DNA of 21,441 nt from an uncultured Prevotella sp. (GTDB taxonomy: Bacteria; Bacteroidota; Bacteroidia; Bacteroidales; Bacteroidaceae), in assembly GCA_900548585.1 (NCBI GenBank), contig URLI01000037.1:1-21441 (forward strand), in the 5' to 3' direction. Below the pieces are notes generated by a model that worked only from the letters and a program-made list of their open reading frames with translations, did no database searches and was not told where the DNA came from. A program made the position numbers and the translations under genes. Position 1 is the stretch's first letter, and each line of letters opens with the position of its first letter. Below, in pieces: positions 1-7,242 of the stretch.

Positions 1-124
1 GCTCCAACTGACCGTAGTCGCTCACCCTCGCATCATAGAAACTGACTTGTCCCCACGTATTTTGAGAGAAAAAGAGGGCAAGGGTCAAATATATAAACAA
101 AAGGAAATTTCTTCTTAGCATCAT
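1..124 (-). CDS. Secreted protein, N-terminal fragment (runs off left edge)
   Basis: Reading leftwards from an ATG pair at 124/121, 41 codons are open to the window edge. The start reads MMLRRNFLLFIYLTLALFF, followed by SQNTWGQVSFYDARV. Two arginines, a long hydrophobic core and a small-residue region before Gln-Val are what a Sec signal peptide looks like, with cleavage probably near WGQ. It has its own Bacteroidetes-type promoter at 246-277. The mature part visible is too short to name a family; a leucine-rich-repeat or type IX cargo protein would fit the neighbourhood but that is only a guess. Either methionine could be the start. The gene is incomplete because of the window boundary, not because of a visible mutation. 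Confidence 0.7.
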   Translation of the reverse strand, partial: MMLRRNFLLFIYLTLALFFSQNTWGQVSFYDARVSDYGQLE

Positions 125-245
125 TGCAAGGTTTTATTTTATAGTGAGAAACGGCACAGGAGAAACTCCCCATGATGCCAAGAATGATTTACTATTTCTT
201 ATTGAAATTTTGACTGCCAATGGTATTAGTAACATTTTTCCGTCG

Positions 246-277
246 CAAAGTTACATGATTTCAAAACATTCTCCAAA
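246..277 (-). promoter_or_regulatory. Promoter for the secreted protein at the left edge
   Basis: On the minus strand, TTTG is followed by 20 bp and TAACTTTG, matching the Bacteroidetes housekeeping promoter (TTG, 19-21 bp, TAnnTTTG). Transcription would start near 239, giving a leader of about 115 nt before the ATG at 124. Within it, GGCA/TGCC and GGAG/CTCC (153-179) can pair into a small hairpin, and GTTTCTC occurs twice. Inference from consensus only. Confidence 0.65.
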
Positions 278-349
278 CTTTATTGCAGATTTTTGAGATA
301 CGCCTTAAATTATTTTGGCTTGCTGAAAACTCGTGTCCTGCGTCCCGCT

Positions 350-1102
350 TTACCTGTGGCCGTTGGCGCAGATGTCCCTTATCACGAGGCCTGCGAGGGT
401 GAAGCCGAAGATAGCGGTGATGTGCGCGACGGTGCCGTTGACCTGCGCCTTGCGGAACGTGTCTGTCTCTATTGCATCGGCGGCGTTGGTGCCGAGGTTG
501 GGCAGCAGCTCGTCGCTATAGACGCACATGAACTTGCGGCGCGGGCGCTGTCCGGGCTGCCTGAAACGCTTGCGCAGCGCACGCGCCAGGGGACAGCCCG
601 CCACCTTCCAGAACTCGGCGACGCGGACGCGCGACGGGTCCATCCTCAGCGCGGCTCCCATGGAGGAGAACAGCGTGGCGCGGCTCTCGCACACCTTATT
701 TATTAAAAGCACCTTGTCCTTGAGCGAGTCGATGGCGTCGATGACATAGTCGTAGTCGTCGAAACGGAACTCCGGCAGGGTGTCATGGCAGAACACCTGG
801 CGGCGGACGGTTATCCCGGCTGCGGGGTTTATGGAAAGCAGCCGCTCGCACATGGCCTCCACCTTGGGACGGCCCACGGTGAGCGTGGTGGCCATCAGCT
901 GGCGGTTGATGTTCGAGGCGCACACGTCGTCGCTGTCAACGATGGTGAGGCGCGTTATGCCCGAGCGCACGAGGCTCTCGGCACACCACGACCCGACACC
1001 TCCCACGCCGAGGACAATCACGCTGCGGGCGCCGATGCGCCCCATCGCGCCGTCGCCGACAAGGAGGCGGGTGCGCGTGAGGAAGTCGTTGTTGTTGTTC
1101 AT
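350..1102 (-). CDS. tcdA: tRNA threonylcarbamoyladenosine dehydratase (TcdA/CsdL, ThiF/MoeB/E1-like)
   Basis: A 250-aa E1-like ATP-dependent enzyme. The family uses ATP to cyclise the N6-threonylcarbamoyl group of tRNA A37 (t6A to ct6A) in the cytoplasm. The Rossmann nucleotide loop VLGVGGVGSW is at residues 30-39, and the acidic/adenylation motif DSDDVCASNINRQL follows at 56-69. The C-terminal half contains the CxxPxARxLRKR-like stretch typical of TcdA rather than of MoeB or ThiF, and no paired CxxC zinc motifs are evident. The frame stays open upstream to an ATG at 1141, but I chose the ATG at 1102 because a near-perfect promoter -7 box lies at 1111-1118, inside the longer version. The gene is transcribed divergently from the HU gene. 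The downstream neighbour has its own promoter, so tcdA looks monocistronic. Confidence 0.9.
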   Translation of the reverse strand: MNNNNDFLTRTRLLVGDGAMGRIGARSVIVLGVGGVGSWCAESLVRSGITRLTIVDSDDVCASNINRQLMATTLTVGRPKVEAMCERLLSINPAAGITVRRQVFCHDTLPEFRFDDYDYVIDAIDSLKDKVLLINKVCESRATLFSSMGAALRMDPSRVRVAEFWKVAGCPLARALRKRFRQPGQRPRRKFMCVYSDELLPNLGTNAADAIETDTFRKAQVNGTVAHITAIFGFTLAGLVIRDICANGHR

Positions 1103-1110
1103 TACGCGTG

Positions 1111-1141
1111 CAAAGATAAGCATAAGATGCGAAAGGAACAA
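1111..1141 (-). promoter_or_regulatory. tcdA promoter
   Basis: The minus strand shows TTG, 20 bp, TATCTTTG: the Bacteroidetes consensus. The -7 box ends only 8 bp before the ATG at 1102, so the transcript would have almost no 5' leader. This fixes the start codon choice. Confidence 0.75.
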
Positions 1142-1172
1142 GCGATGTAGCAGTTATGTAGCCATCTGACAC

Positions 1173-1203
1173 TTGTTTTCGCCCGCCGGACGCGCTACCT
1201 TTG
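1173..1203 (+). promoter_or_regulatory. Promoter of the HU/smalltalk unit
   Basis: TTG (1173-1175), 20 bp, TACCTTTG (1196-1203) on the plus strand is a full Bacteroidetes-type match. It is divergent from the tcdA promoter, with about 30 bp between the two. The predicted leader (about 1210-1326) is about 115 nt, begins with self-complementary CCGCAA (1207-1212) / TTGCGG (1227-1232), and ends in an A-rich stretch before the ATG. Confidence 0.75.
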
Positions 1204-1326
1204 CAACCGCAAACAGCAAGACGGGGTTGCGGCTCGAGACACGACGACCGGGTGCCGGATGCGAACCGCGCGGCGAGACACAGTGATAACAAACAATTTG
1301 ATTACAATTAAAGAAAGGGTAAGAAG

Positions 1327-1779
1327 ATGGCAGTATTTTACAAACTTTATCAGGACAACCGCAAGAACAGCAAGCAAAAGGGTTCTTGGTACGGGAGAGC
1401 GAAGCACGTTGACACCGTGACGACCGAGCAACTCGCGGAGGAGATGCAGGAGAACTGCACCGTGAAGCGGTCTGACATACTGGCGGTGATCTCCGAGCTC
1501 GTCACCACGATGCGGAAGAGGCTTCAGAACAGCATGGCAGTGAAGATTGACCGGCTCGGCACGTTCAAGATTGGCATAAACACCAGGCCGTCAAAAACGG
1601 TGAAAGATTTCAAAGTACAGGAAAACGTCAGGGGAGTGCACCTGCTGTTCCAGCCAGAGACGAAAGTCGACAAGAACGGCTACCGCCGGCGTGCGATGCT
1701 CACCGGAGTGAAGGTGAGGGAGCTGCCGAAGAACGACGTGAAAGTGGAGGACGAGGAAAACGGAACAGTAACACCTTAA
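1327..1779 (+). CDS. HU-like DNA-binding protein (Bacteroidetes HU-related family)
   Basis: 150 aa. Residues about 1-125 resemble the DNABII (HU/IHF) fold of the Bacteroidetes HU-related family: an N-terminal extension (MAVFYKLYQDNRKNSKQKG), then a helical dimerisation region with TVKRSDILAVISEL, then IDRLGTFKIGINTRPSKT where canonical HU has its beta arm. The C-terminus is acidic (VKVEDEENG). The length exceeds the ~90 aa of canonical HU, as is usual in this subfamily. Its expected role is bending or compacting DNA in the nucleoid; which sites it binds cannot be read from sequence. The stop codon TAA overlaps the first ATG of the small ORF downstream (TAATG), implying translational coupling. 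In Bacteroidales these HU-like genes often sit beside a 'smalltalk' gene, as here. Confidence 0.85.
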   Translation: MAVFYKLYQDNRKNSKQKGSWYGRAKHVDTVTTEQLAEEMQENCTVKRSDILAVISELVTTMRKRLQNSMAVKIDRLGTFKIGINTRPSKTVKDFKVQENVRGVHLLFQPETKVDKNGYRRRAMLTGVKVRELPKNDVKVEDEENGTVTP

Positions 1780-1790
1780 TGACGACAGGA

Positions 1791-1892
1791 ATGAAAAAAG
1801 AAACATGGAAGATAATCCTCAAGGTGATTGTTGCTGTTGCAACAGCGGTGCTCGGGGTGTTCGGGGCAAATGCCGCAATGGGAGCGTTTTAA
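1791..1892 (+). CDS. Smalltalk-type small membrane protein (33 aa)
   Basis: A 33-codon ORF beginning MKKETWKIILKVIVAVATAV and continuing LGVFGANAAMGAF. Positive charge at the start is followed by a single hydrophobic helix, as expected of a small inner-membrane peptide. Start, length, the MKKxxWKxILK opening and the position directly after an HU-like gene match the Bacteroidetes 'smalltalk' small-protein family, whose function is unknown. An in-frame ATG at 1779, overlapping the HU stop codon, would add four residues (MTTG); I prefer 1791 because the family begins MKK. The ORF is followed 52 bp later by a strong terminator, so HU and this gene form a two-gene unit. Confidence 0.75.
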   Translation: MKKETWKIILKVIVAVATAVLGVFGANAAMGAF

Positions 1893-1944
1893 CCAGCGTC
1901 CGCCACACGGGCCAACGGCAATGGCCTGAGGGCGAGTGACAACC

Positions 1945-1992
1945 AGCCCCCGCGCCCGGCAGGGAGAAATCCCACCGACAGGCGCGGGGGCT
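1945..1992 (+). terminator. Terminator after HU/smalltalk
   Basis: AGCCCCCGCGCC (1945-1956) pairs perfectly with GGCGCGGGGGCT (1981-1992). The intervening 24 nt can add CGG/CCG and GGG/CCC pairs, making one long GC-rich hairpin. A modest T-containing stretch follows (TTATGATTTT). It separates the HU/smalltalk unit from the nrd promoter. Confidence 0.7.
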
Positions 1993-1997
1993 TATGA

Positions 1998-2148
1998 TTT
2001 TCCAAAAGACGGGAACTGGAATAATTATTTTCCGAAAATTATTTGCCCGTTTGGAAAATATTACTAACTTTGCAGCATGAAAACTTTTCCAAAACGGGAA
2101 ACTTTTTGTTTGCCAACGGGAAGAAAGTTTTCCGAAACAGAAAACTTT
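1998..2148 (+). promoter_or_regulatory. Repeated operator-like motifs around the nrdDG promoter
   Basis: A motif close to TTTTCCAAAACGGGAA recurs: TTTTCCAAAAGACGGGAA (1998-2015), the reverse complement CCCGTTTGGAAAA (2046-2058, between the two promoter boxes), TTTTCCAAAACGGGAA (2085-2100) and TTTGCCAACGGGAA (2109-2122). TTTTCCGAAA half-sites occur at 2028 and 2128. The last lies in a perfect 9-bp inverted repeat, AAAGTTTTC (2124-2132) / GAAAACTTT (2140-2148). The motif does not resemble the NrdR box as I know it. A regulator-binding array, or RNA hairpins in the leader, are both possible. Confidence 0.55.
2043..2072 (+). promoter_or_regulatory. nrdDG promoter
   Basis: TTG (2043-2045), 19 bp, TAACTTTG (2065-2072): a full Bacteroidetes consensus match. 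The start of transcription would be near 2079, leaving a leader of about 130 nt before nrdD. One inverted-orientation copy of the TTTTCC/CGGG motif occupies the spacer, where a bound protein would block polymerase. Confidence 0.75.
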
Positions 2149-2208
2149 AATGATACACAAAGGTAAGTGAGATAGTAATTTAAGACAAAGGAAAAAAATA
2201 AAACAGTT

Positions 2209-4323
2209 ATGGAAAGTAAACTTTTCTCTATTACCAAACGCGACGGGCAGAAAGTCCGTTTCTCGTTGGACAAGATAATGAACGCCATAATCAAGGCGTT
2301 CGAGTCTGTGCAGGAGCCCGTTGACCTGACGGTACTCAGCAAGGTGTTGGCACATCTCGACATCCATGAGGGCATAAAGGTGGAGGAGATACAGAACCAG
2401 GTGGAGGAATCGCTCATGAAAGAGGGGTTCTACCATGTCGCAAAGTCGTTCATGCTCTACCGCCAGCGTCACACGGAAGACCGCGAGACGATGGAAAAGC
2501 TGAACTTCCTGGTTGACTACTGCCATGCGGAGAACGCCGCGACAGGGTCAAAGTATGATGCCAACGCCAACGTGGAGCACAAGAACATCGCCACGCTGAT
2601 AGGCGAGCTGCCGAAGGCGAGTTTCATACGCCTCAACCGCCGCCTGCTCACCGACCGGATAAAGAAGATGTACGGCAAGGAGCTTTCCAACCGATACCTG
2701 GAGCTGCTCACCAAGCACTTCATATACAAGAACGACGAGACGAGCCTTGCCAACTACTGCGCCAGCATAACGATGTATCCGTGGCTCATCGGCGGCACGA
2801 CATCAATCGGCGGCAACTCAACCGCGCCGACAAACCTGAAATCGTTCTGCGGCGGCTTCGCCAACATGGTGTTCATGGTCAGCTCGATGCTCAGCGGCGC
2901 ATGCGCCACACCGGAGTTCCTCATGTATATGAACTACTTCATCGGACTGGAATATGGCGGTGACTACTGGCAGAACACCGACAAGGTGGTGGACATGAGC
3001 CTCAAGCAGAGGACGATAGACAAGGTGATAACCGACTGCTTCGAGCAAATCGTATACACCCTGAACCAGCCCACGGGGGCGCGCAACTACCAGGCGGTGT
3101 TCTGGAACGTGGCATACTATGACAAGTATTATTTCGAGAGCCTGTTCGGGGAATTCCGCTTCCCCGACGGCAGCAAGCCCGACTGGGACGGACTGTCGTG
3201 GCTGCAGAAGCGGTTCATGAAATGGTTCAACAAGGAGCGCACGAAGGCCGTGCTGACATTCCCCGTGGAGACGATGGCGCTGCTGACGAAGGACGGGGAC
3301 TGCATGGACAAGGAATGGGCGGACTTCGCATCGGAGATGTACGCCGAGGGACACTCTTTCTTCACATACATGAGCGACAACGCCGACTCGCTGAGCTCGT
3401 GCTGCCGGCTGCGAAACGAGATTCAGGACAACGGCTTCAGCTACACCCTCGGCGCGGGGGGCGTGTCAACGGGTTCGAAGAGCGTGCTGACCATCAACCT
3501 CAACCGCTGCATACAATATGCCGTGAACAACAAGATGGTTTACACCGAGTTCCTCGGGGAGATAATCGACCTGTGCCACAAGGTGCAGATCGCATACAAC
3601 GAGAACCTCAAGGAACTGCAGAAATCGGGTATGCTGCCGCTGTTCGACGCTGGCTACATCAACATAAGCCGGCAATATCTCACAATCGGGGTGAACGGGC
3701 TGGTGGAGGCCGCCGAGTTCCTCGGGATAAAAATCAGCGATAACCCGGAATACCTGCGCTATGTGCAGACCGTACTCGGGCTGGTGGAGAAATACAACAA
3801 GAAGTACCGCACGAAGGAGCTGCTCTTCAACTGCGAGATGATACCGGCGGAGAACGTGGGCGTGAAACACGCGAAGTGGGACCGCGAGGACGGGTATTTC
3901 GTGCCGCGCGACTGCTACAACAGTTATTTCTACATCGTGGAGGACGACTCGCTCAACATAATAGACAAGTTCAAGATGCACGGCGCGCCATATATAGAAC
4001 ACCTCACGGGCGGCTCGGCGCTGCACATGAACCTCGAGGAACATCTCACGCAACAGCAATACCGCAACCTGCTGCGCGTGGCGGCGAAGGAGGGTTGCAA
4101 CTACTTCACGTTCAACATACCGAACACGATATGCAACGACTGCGGGACGATAGACAAGCGTTACCTCAAGGAATGCCCGCACTGCCACAGCCACAACGTT
4201 GACTACATGACGCGCATCATCGGGTATCTAAAGCGCGTGAGCAACTTCAGCGAGGCACGGCAGGAGGAGGCGCAGCGGCGTTTCTACTATGATGCCGCAC
4301 CCAAGGAACTAAACGAGGCATGA
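2209..4323 (+). CDS. nrdD: Anaerobic ribonucleoside-triphosphate reductase (class III)
   Basis: 704 aa, a normal length for class III reductase. The enzyme reduces ribonucleotides to deoxyribonucleotides without oxygen through a glycyl radical. Residues about 5-95 form an ATP-cone allosteric domain (ITKRDGQKVRFSLDKI). The radical core carries SSCCRL, with Cys398/Cys399 at the expected thiyl-radical position, and ERTKAVLTFPVETMALL. The C-terminus has the zinc site Cys642, Cys645, Cys656, Cys659 and the glycyl-radical loop TRIIGYLKRV, with Gly672 the predicted radical residue. The motifs I looked for are intact. nrdG follows after 16 bp, making an operon. Upstream lies a promoter with a repeated operator-like motif, suggesting control by redox state or nucleotide supply; that is inference. 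Confidence 0.96.
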   Translation: MESKLFSITKRDGQKVRFSLDKIMNAIIKAFESVQEPVDLTVLSKVLAHLDIHEGIKVEEIQNQVEESLMKEGFYHVAKSFMLYRQRHTEDRETMEKLNFLVDYCHAENAATGSKYDANANVEHKNIATLIGELPKASFIRLNRRLLTDRIKKMYGKELSNRYLELLTKHFIYKNDETSLANYCASITMYPWLIGGTTSIGGNSTAPTNLKSFCGGFANMVFMVSSMLSGACATPEFLMYMNYFIGLEYGGDYWQNTDKVVDMSLKQRTIDKVITDCFEQIVYTLNQPTGARNYQAVFWNVAYYDKYYFESLFGEFRFPDGSKPDWDGLSWLQKRFMKWFNKERTKAVLTFPVETMALLTKDGDCMDKEWADFASEMYAEGHSFFTYMSDNADSLSSCCRLRNEIQDNGFSYTLGAGGVSTGSKSVLTINLNRCIQYAVNNKMVYTEFLGEIIDLCHKVQIAYNENLKELQKSGMLPLFDAGYINISRQYLTIGVNGLVEAAEFLGIKISDNPEYLRYVQTVLGLVEKYNKKYRTKELLFNCEMIPAENVGVKHAKWDREDGYFVPRDCYNSYFYIVEDDSLNIIDKFKMHGAPYIEHLTGGSALHMNLEEHLTQQQYRNLLRVAAKEGCNYFTFNIPNTICNDCGTIDKRYLKECPHCHSHNVDYMTRIIGYLKRVSNFSEARQEEAQRRFYYDAAPKELNEA

Positions 4324-4339
4324 AAAACATGTTGACGAC

Positions 4340-4810
4340 ATGCTGAAATATGTAAACACCGGCGTGGTCTTCCAGGAAATCCCTGACGAGACCACGCTCT
4401 CGGTAAACATCTCGAACTGCCCAAACCGGTGCCCGGGCTGCCACAGCCGTTACCTGTGGGGCGATGTTGGCGAGGTGCTGGACACGGATGCCATCGACAC
4501 CTTCGTGGAGGAGTATGGCAGTAACTTCACATGCCTGTGCTTCATGGGAGGAGACAGCGACCCGGCGGAGGTGGAACGCCTCGCCATGTATATACACCGG
4601 AAATACCCACGGCTGAAAGTGGGCTGGTACAGCGGCAGGCAGTATTTCCCGCACCACATAGACCGCAACGCGTTCGACTACTTCAAGCTCGGGCCGTACA
4701 TCGCGCACCTTGGCTGCCTGAAGGACCGCACCACCAACCAGCGAATGTACCACAAGACCACCGACGGCCAATTCGAAGAAATCACCGAACGGTTCTGGGG
4801 TCAGGAATAG
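4340..4810 (+). CDS. nrdG: Anaerobic ribonucleotide reductase-activating protein (radical SAM)
   Basis: 156 aa, typical for NrdG. It uses S-adenosylmethionine and a [4Fe-4S] cluster to install the glycyl radical on NrdD. The cluster ligands are the CxxxCxxC motif at Cys27, Cys31 and Cys34 (NCPNRCPGCHSRYLW), preceded by an aromatic and polar N-terminus that fits the family. MGGDSD at about 69-74 matches the SAM-binding glycine region. It starts 16 bp after nrdD, with no strong Shine-Dalgarno, which is usual in Bacteroidetes. An upstream ATG at 4329 is out of frame. Both genes share one promoter and end before the bidirectional terminator at 4936-4961. Confidence 0.95.
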   Translation: MLKYVNTGVVFQEIPDETTLSVNISNCPNRCPGCHSRYLWGDVGEVLDTDAIDTFVEEYGSNFTCLCFMGGDSDPAEVERLAMYIHRKYPRLKVGWYSGRQYFPHHIDRNAFDYFKLGPYIAHLGCLKDRTTNQRMYHKTTDGQFEEITERFWGQE

Positions 4811-4935
4811 CAGGCTGCGTCAAGAAAAAACGGCGGGCAATATGCCGGCAAGCTGCCGCAAGCAGACTGTGAGCGGGACTGACAAGAAGGAATTGAGAAA
4901 TCAGTGTTGTATAATGACCGTATGGGGATAAAAAG

Positions 4936-4961
4936 GGGCGCACCGGCAAGCCGGCGCGCCC
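4936..4961. terminator. Bidirectional terminator between nrdG and the 701-aa gene
   Basis: GGGCGC pairs with GCGCCC, and CCGG with CCGG, around the loop CAAG, with one A/C mismatch. On the minus strand it is followed by TTTTT (4930-4934), a good terminator for the gene ending at 5009. On the plus strand TATTAAATTAT follows, weaker but serviceable for nrdDG. The remaining 120 bp after nrdG hold no gene I can see. Confidence 0.75.
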
Positions 4962-5008
4962 TATTAAATTATCACACATGACAGTCATCATGCCTCATAA
5001 AAGCATCA

Positions 5009-7114
5009 TCATTTCGTTATCTTGACAACGGTGTCGCCAATCCTAACGACGTAGATGCCGCTGGACGGGAGGTTTACAACGATGTTGCCCCTGCCGGAAT
5101 TGTCGGCGTACACCTGGATGCCGTCAACGCCATAGACAGCAACGGCGCTGCCCTGCGGGTTGGTGATATTGAGCATGTTCCCGGAAGCGACGACACCTGG
5201 TTTCTCACGCAGCATGTTGCCGTCAATGGCAGACACGTCGTTTACAACACTCTCAAGGTTTGAGAACTTGCTCTCCCTGCGCTCAGGGCCAGCATAAGGA
5301 TTACCGCTTCCCCTTGATTTAATGGCGCTGACCTTGTGATAAAGAGGAGAGTTATATGCCTTTACCGGTATATCCACATCGATTGATGTTCCCTCGTGCC
5401 AGCGTGAATAGAGGAACGGCTCCATGAGCGACTCGCCCTGCTTGTAGTTCTGGGTTATCTTCAGGTCGTCCATATAAAGGTTTCCCGCTCCCTTCACGGC
5501 ATAGATGCCAATCACCGAACACTTCGAGCCCTTTGTGAGCTGAACGTTGAATGTTTTCCACGCCGCCGTCACGCCTTCCGGATATATAAGCTCCGCCTGC
5601 TCGAAGTCGCCAAGCTGCTCGTTATAGTTGAAGAGCGCGACTGCCGCCTGTGTCTGTGTCGGCACGGGGTTGCCCTGCTCGTCATACATGTTGTCGATCT
5701 CGCCATAAAGCTTTATGCTGAGGTTGATTTTACCATTGTCCTTCGACAGGTCAAGTTCCGGCGAGATAAGTCCGGCGTCACCCTGTCCGTTCATATACTG
5801 CCAGCCGTCAACACAGATGAAGTCGGTGTAAGGCATGTAGTGCTTCCCTCTCCATCCGGCCTGGCTCAGTTCCTTGATGTAAAGTTCGTCATACGAATTG
5901 AAATCGTGGTGTTCTATTGTCTGGCCTGTGAGATTGCCGTCAGCATCCCTCACTCCGTCGAAATTCTCGTCTGTTACGACGAACTCTCCGTCCTTCTCCG
6001 CCGTACGCACGTTGTATGCCCAGTAGTTGTACCTCTCCGCCGTTGGCACTTCACTCCACCTTGCTGTATATTTTGCCTGATGCACCTCGCTTGCAGACTC
6101 AAGCACGGGAGCATCCAGGTCGAACACCTCAACCGGCAGCGACTCTATGCTCTGGTGTTCGCCCTTCACGGCGCGCACGGTGTAGTAATAGGTTTCGCCA
6201 GACACTATGCCAGTGACGACGAATGAGTTGCCCGCAGCCGCCTGGTCGGTGAGGAAAGCCTTCGGCATACGCTTATCATCAAGCGAGTACACGTTTAGCA
6301 GGTAACTCTCTGCGCCATCCACGGCCTCCCAGTTGGCGGTGAAGCTGCCGCCCATGTAGTTGGAGTGCGGCAAGGTTACCGGCGTGTTTACATACTGGTC
6401 TATCTGGCAAACCCTTATGTCGTCAATACAAATCGGCAACGTTGGGTGCTGCACGAAATTGAACATCGTAGAGTGTCCCGTCCCCTGGAACATTATCTCA
6501 TAGGTCTTCCACTCCTCAGTCATCTCCGGCAGTGCGACCGGCGCGCAGTATTCCCATCCCGTGGGCGACATGTTCTGTGTCTCGGCAGCCTCAACCGCCA
6601 GACCCGTAGCCGTGCCGCTCACGGCGCGTGCCTTGAACTGCACGAGCGCTATGCGGCATCGTCCGCCCACGTCAATCAGCGGCGTGTTGAGCTGTGCGCC
6701 ATCATTGTTGTCGGCATCCATGTACAGGCAACCGCCTGCGGGGTAGACGAAGTGCGAGCCCCAGTTTGGCAGTGTGGTGTACTCCGGCTTGATGTTCCAC
6801 CAATAAACTCCGCCGTCAACATACTCGTTGATTTCGGCATCGCGGTCAGGATTTTCCACCGTGCCGGTTGACATCTTTGAGAAATCCTCCCGCATTATCT
6901 CCACGACCTGCCCGTACGGGCTATAGTTCTCCTCGCCATCGTTCACCACACGCACGTTGGCAGCCGGTCGCGGCTGCTGCGCCTTGTTTGGCGCGAACGT
7001 CCGTACAGGGGCGTTAGGCATTGTTGCCTGCGTCCCCTCACGCGACATCATATTCTGCCCTGAAGCGGCCACCGACATTCCGGCGGCGAGGGCAATCATG
7101 GTAATTCTATTCAT
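5009..7114 (-). CDS. Secreted multidomain protein with C-terminal sorting domain (701 aa)
   Basis: Signal peptide at residues 1-19 (MNRITMIALAAGMSVAASG). Residues about 75-238 look like a jelly-roll 'choice-of-anchor J'/cleaved-adhesin module ending DDIRVCQI. Residues 245-330 are a fibronectin type III-like domain (FTANWEAVDGAESYLLNVY, YYYTVRAVKG), with a possible second at 335-375. A second jelly-roll follows at about 400-556 (GLISPELDLS, LYMDDLKITQ). The end, about 625-701 (VAVYGVDGIQVY, SSGIYVVRIGDTVVKITK), has the pattern of a type IX secretion sorting domain. I infer export through the type IX system to the surface or medium. No catalytic motif was recognised. It is the last of three similar minus-strand genes, and no clear TAnnTTTG promoter was found in the 128 bp upstream. 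Confidence 0.8.
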   Translation of the reverse strand: MNRITMIALAAGMSVAASGQNMMSREGTQATMPNAPVRTFAPNKAQQPRPAANVRVVNDGEENYSPYGQVVEIMREDFSKMSTGTVENPDRDAEINEYVDGGVYWWNIKPEYTTLPNWGSHFVYPAGGCLYMDADNNDGAQLNTPLIDVGGRCRIALVQFKARAVSGTATGLAVEAAETQNMSPTGWEYCAPVALPEMTEEWKTYEIMFQGTGHSTMFNFVQHPTLPICIDDIRVCQIDQYVNTPVTLPHSNYMGGSFTANWEAVDGAESYLLNVYSLDDKRMPKAFLTDQAAAGNSFVVTGIVSGETYYYTVRAVKGEHQSIESLPVEVFDLDAPVLESASEVHQAKYTARWSEVPTAERYNYWAYNVRTAEKDGEFVVTDENFDGVRDADGNLTGQTIEHHDFNSYDELYIKELSQAGWRGKHYMPYTDFICVDGWQYMNGQGDAGLISPELDLSKDNGKINLSIKLYGEIDNMYDEQGNPVPTQTQAAVALFNYNEQLGDFEQAELIYPEGVTAAWKTFNVQLTKGSKCSVIGIYAVKGAGNLYMDDLKITQNYKQGESLMEPFLYSRWHEGTSIDVDIPVKAYNSPLYHKVSAIKSRGSGNPYAGPERRESKFSNLESVVNDVSAIDGNMLREKPGVVASGNMLNITNPQGSAVAVYGVDGIQVYADNSGRGNIVVNLPSSGIYVVRIGDTVVKITK

Positions 7115-7194
7115 AGTAATGATTTTATTCTTTCGTTTTTATAATTTGCATTAACCATTTCCAAGTGTTAAAGACACCCGGCGTATATGGAAAT

Positions 7195-7234
7195 GAAATC
7201 CCTTGAAGCCTTTTGCGCGGCTCCAAGGGATTTC
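7195..7234 (-). terminator. Terminator of the 1085-aa gene
   Basis: GAAATCCCTTG (7195-7205) pairs perfectly with CAAGGGATTTC (7224-7234), and AGCC/GGCT extend the stem inside. It lies 9 bp past the stop of the gene ending at 7243. The T-tract on the minus side is poor, so efficiency is uncertain. No ORF lies between here and 7114. Confidence 0.65.
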
Positions 7235-7242
7235 GTTTTCCG

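Noticed and set aside
1103..1141. Thirteen-residue N-terminal extension of tcdA
   Set aside because: The -7 box of the gene's promoter lies inside it and the added residues do not resemble the family N-terminus.
1998..2148. CRISPR-like array
   Set aside because: Copies are short, degenerate, in both orientations and unevenly spaced, with no cas genes; operator motifs fit better.
1819..2526. 235-codon minus-strand frame across the nrd promoter
   Set aside because: Crosses a terminator, the nrd promoter and the first part of nrdD, and shows no family features.
7115..7194. Promoter for the 701-aa gene
   Set aside because: Only a poor match (TTG followed by TATAAAAA) was found; not supported strongly enough to list.
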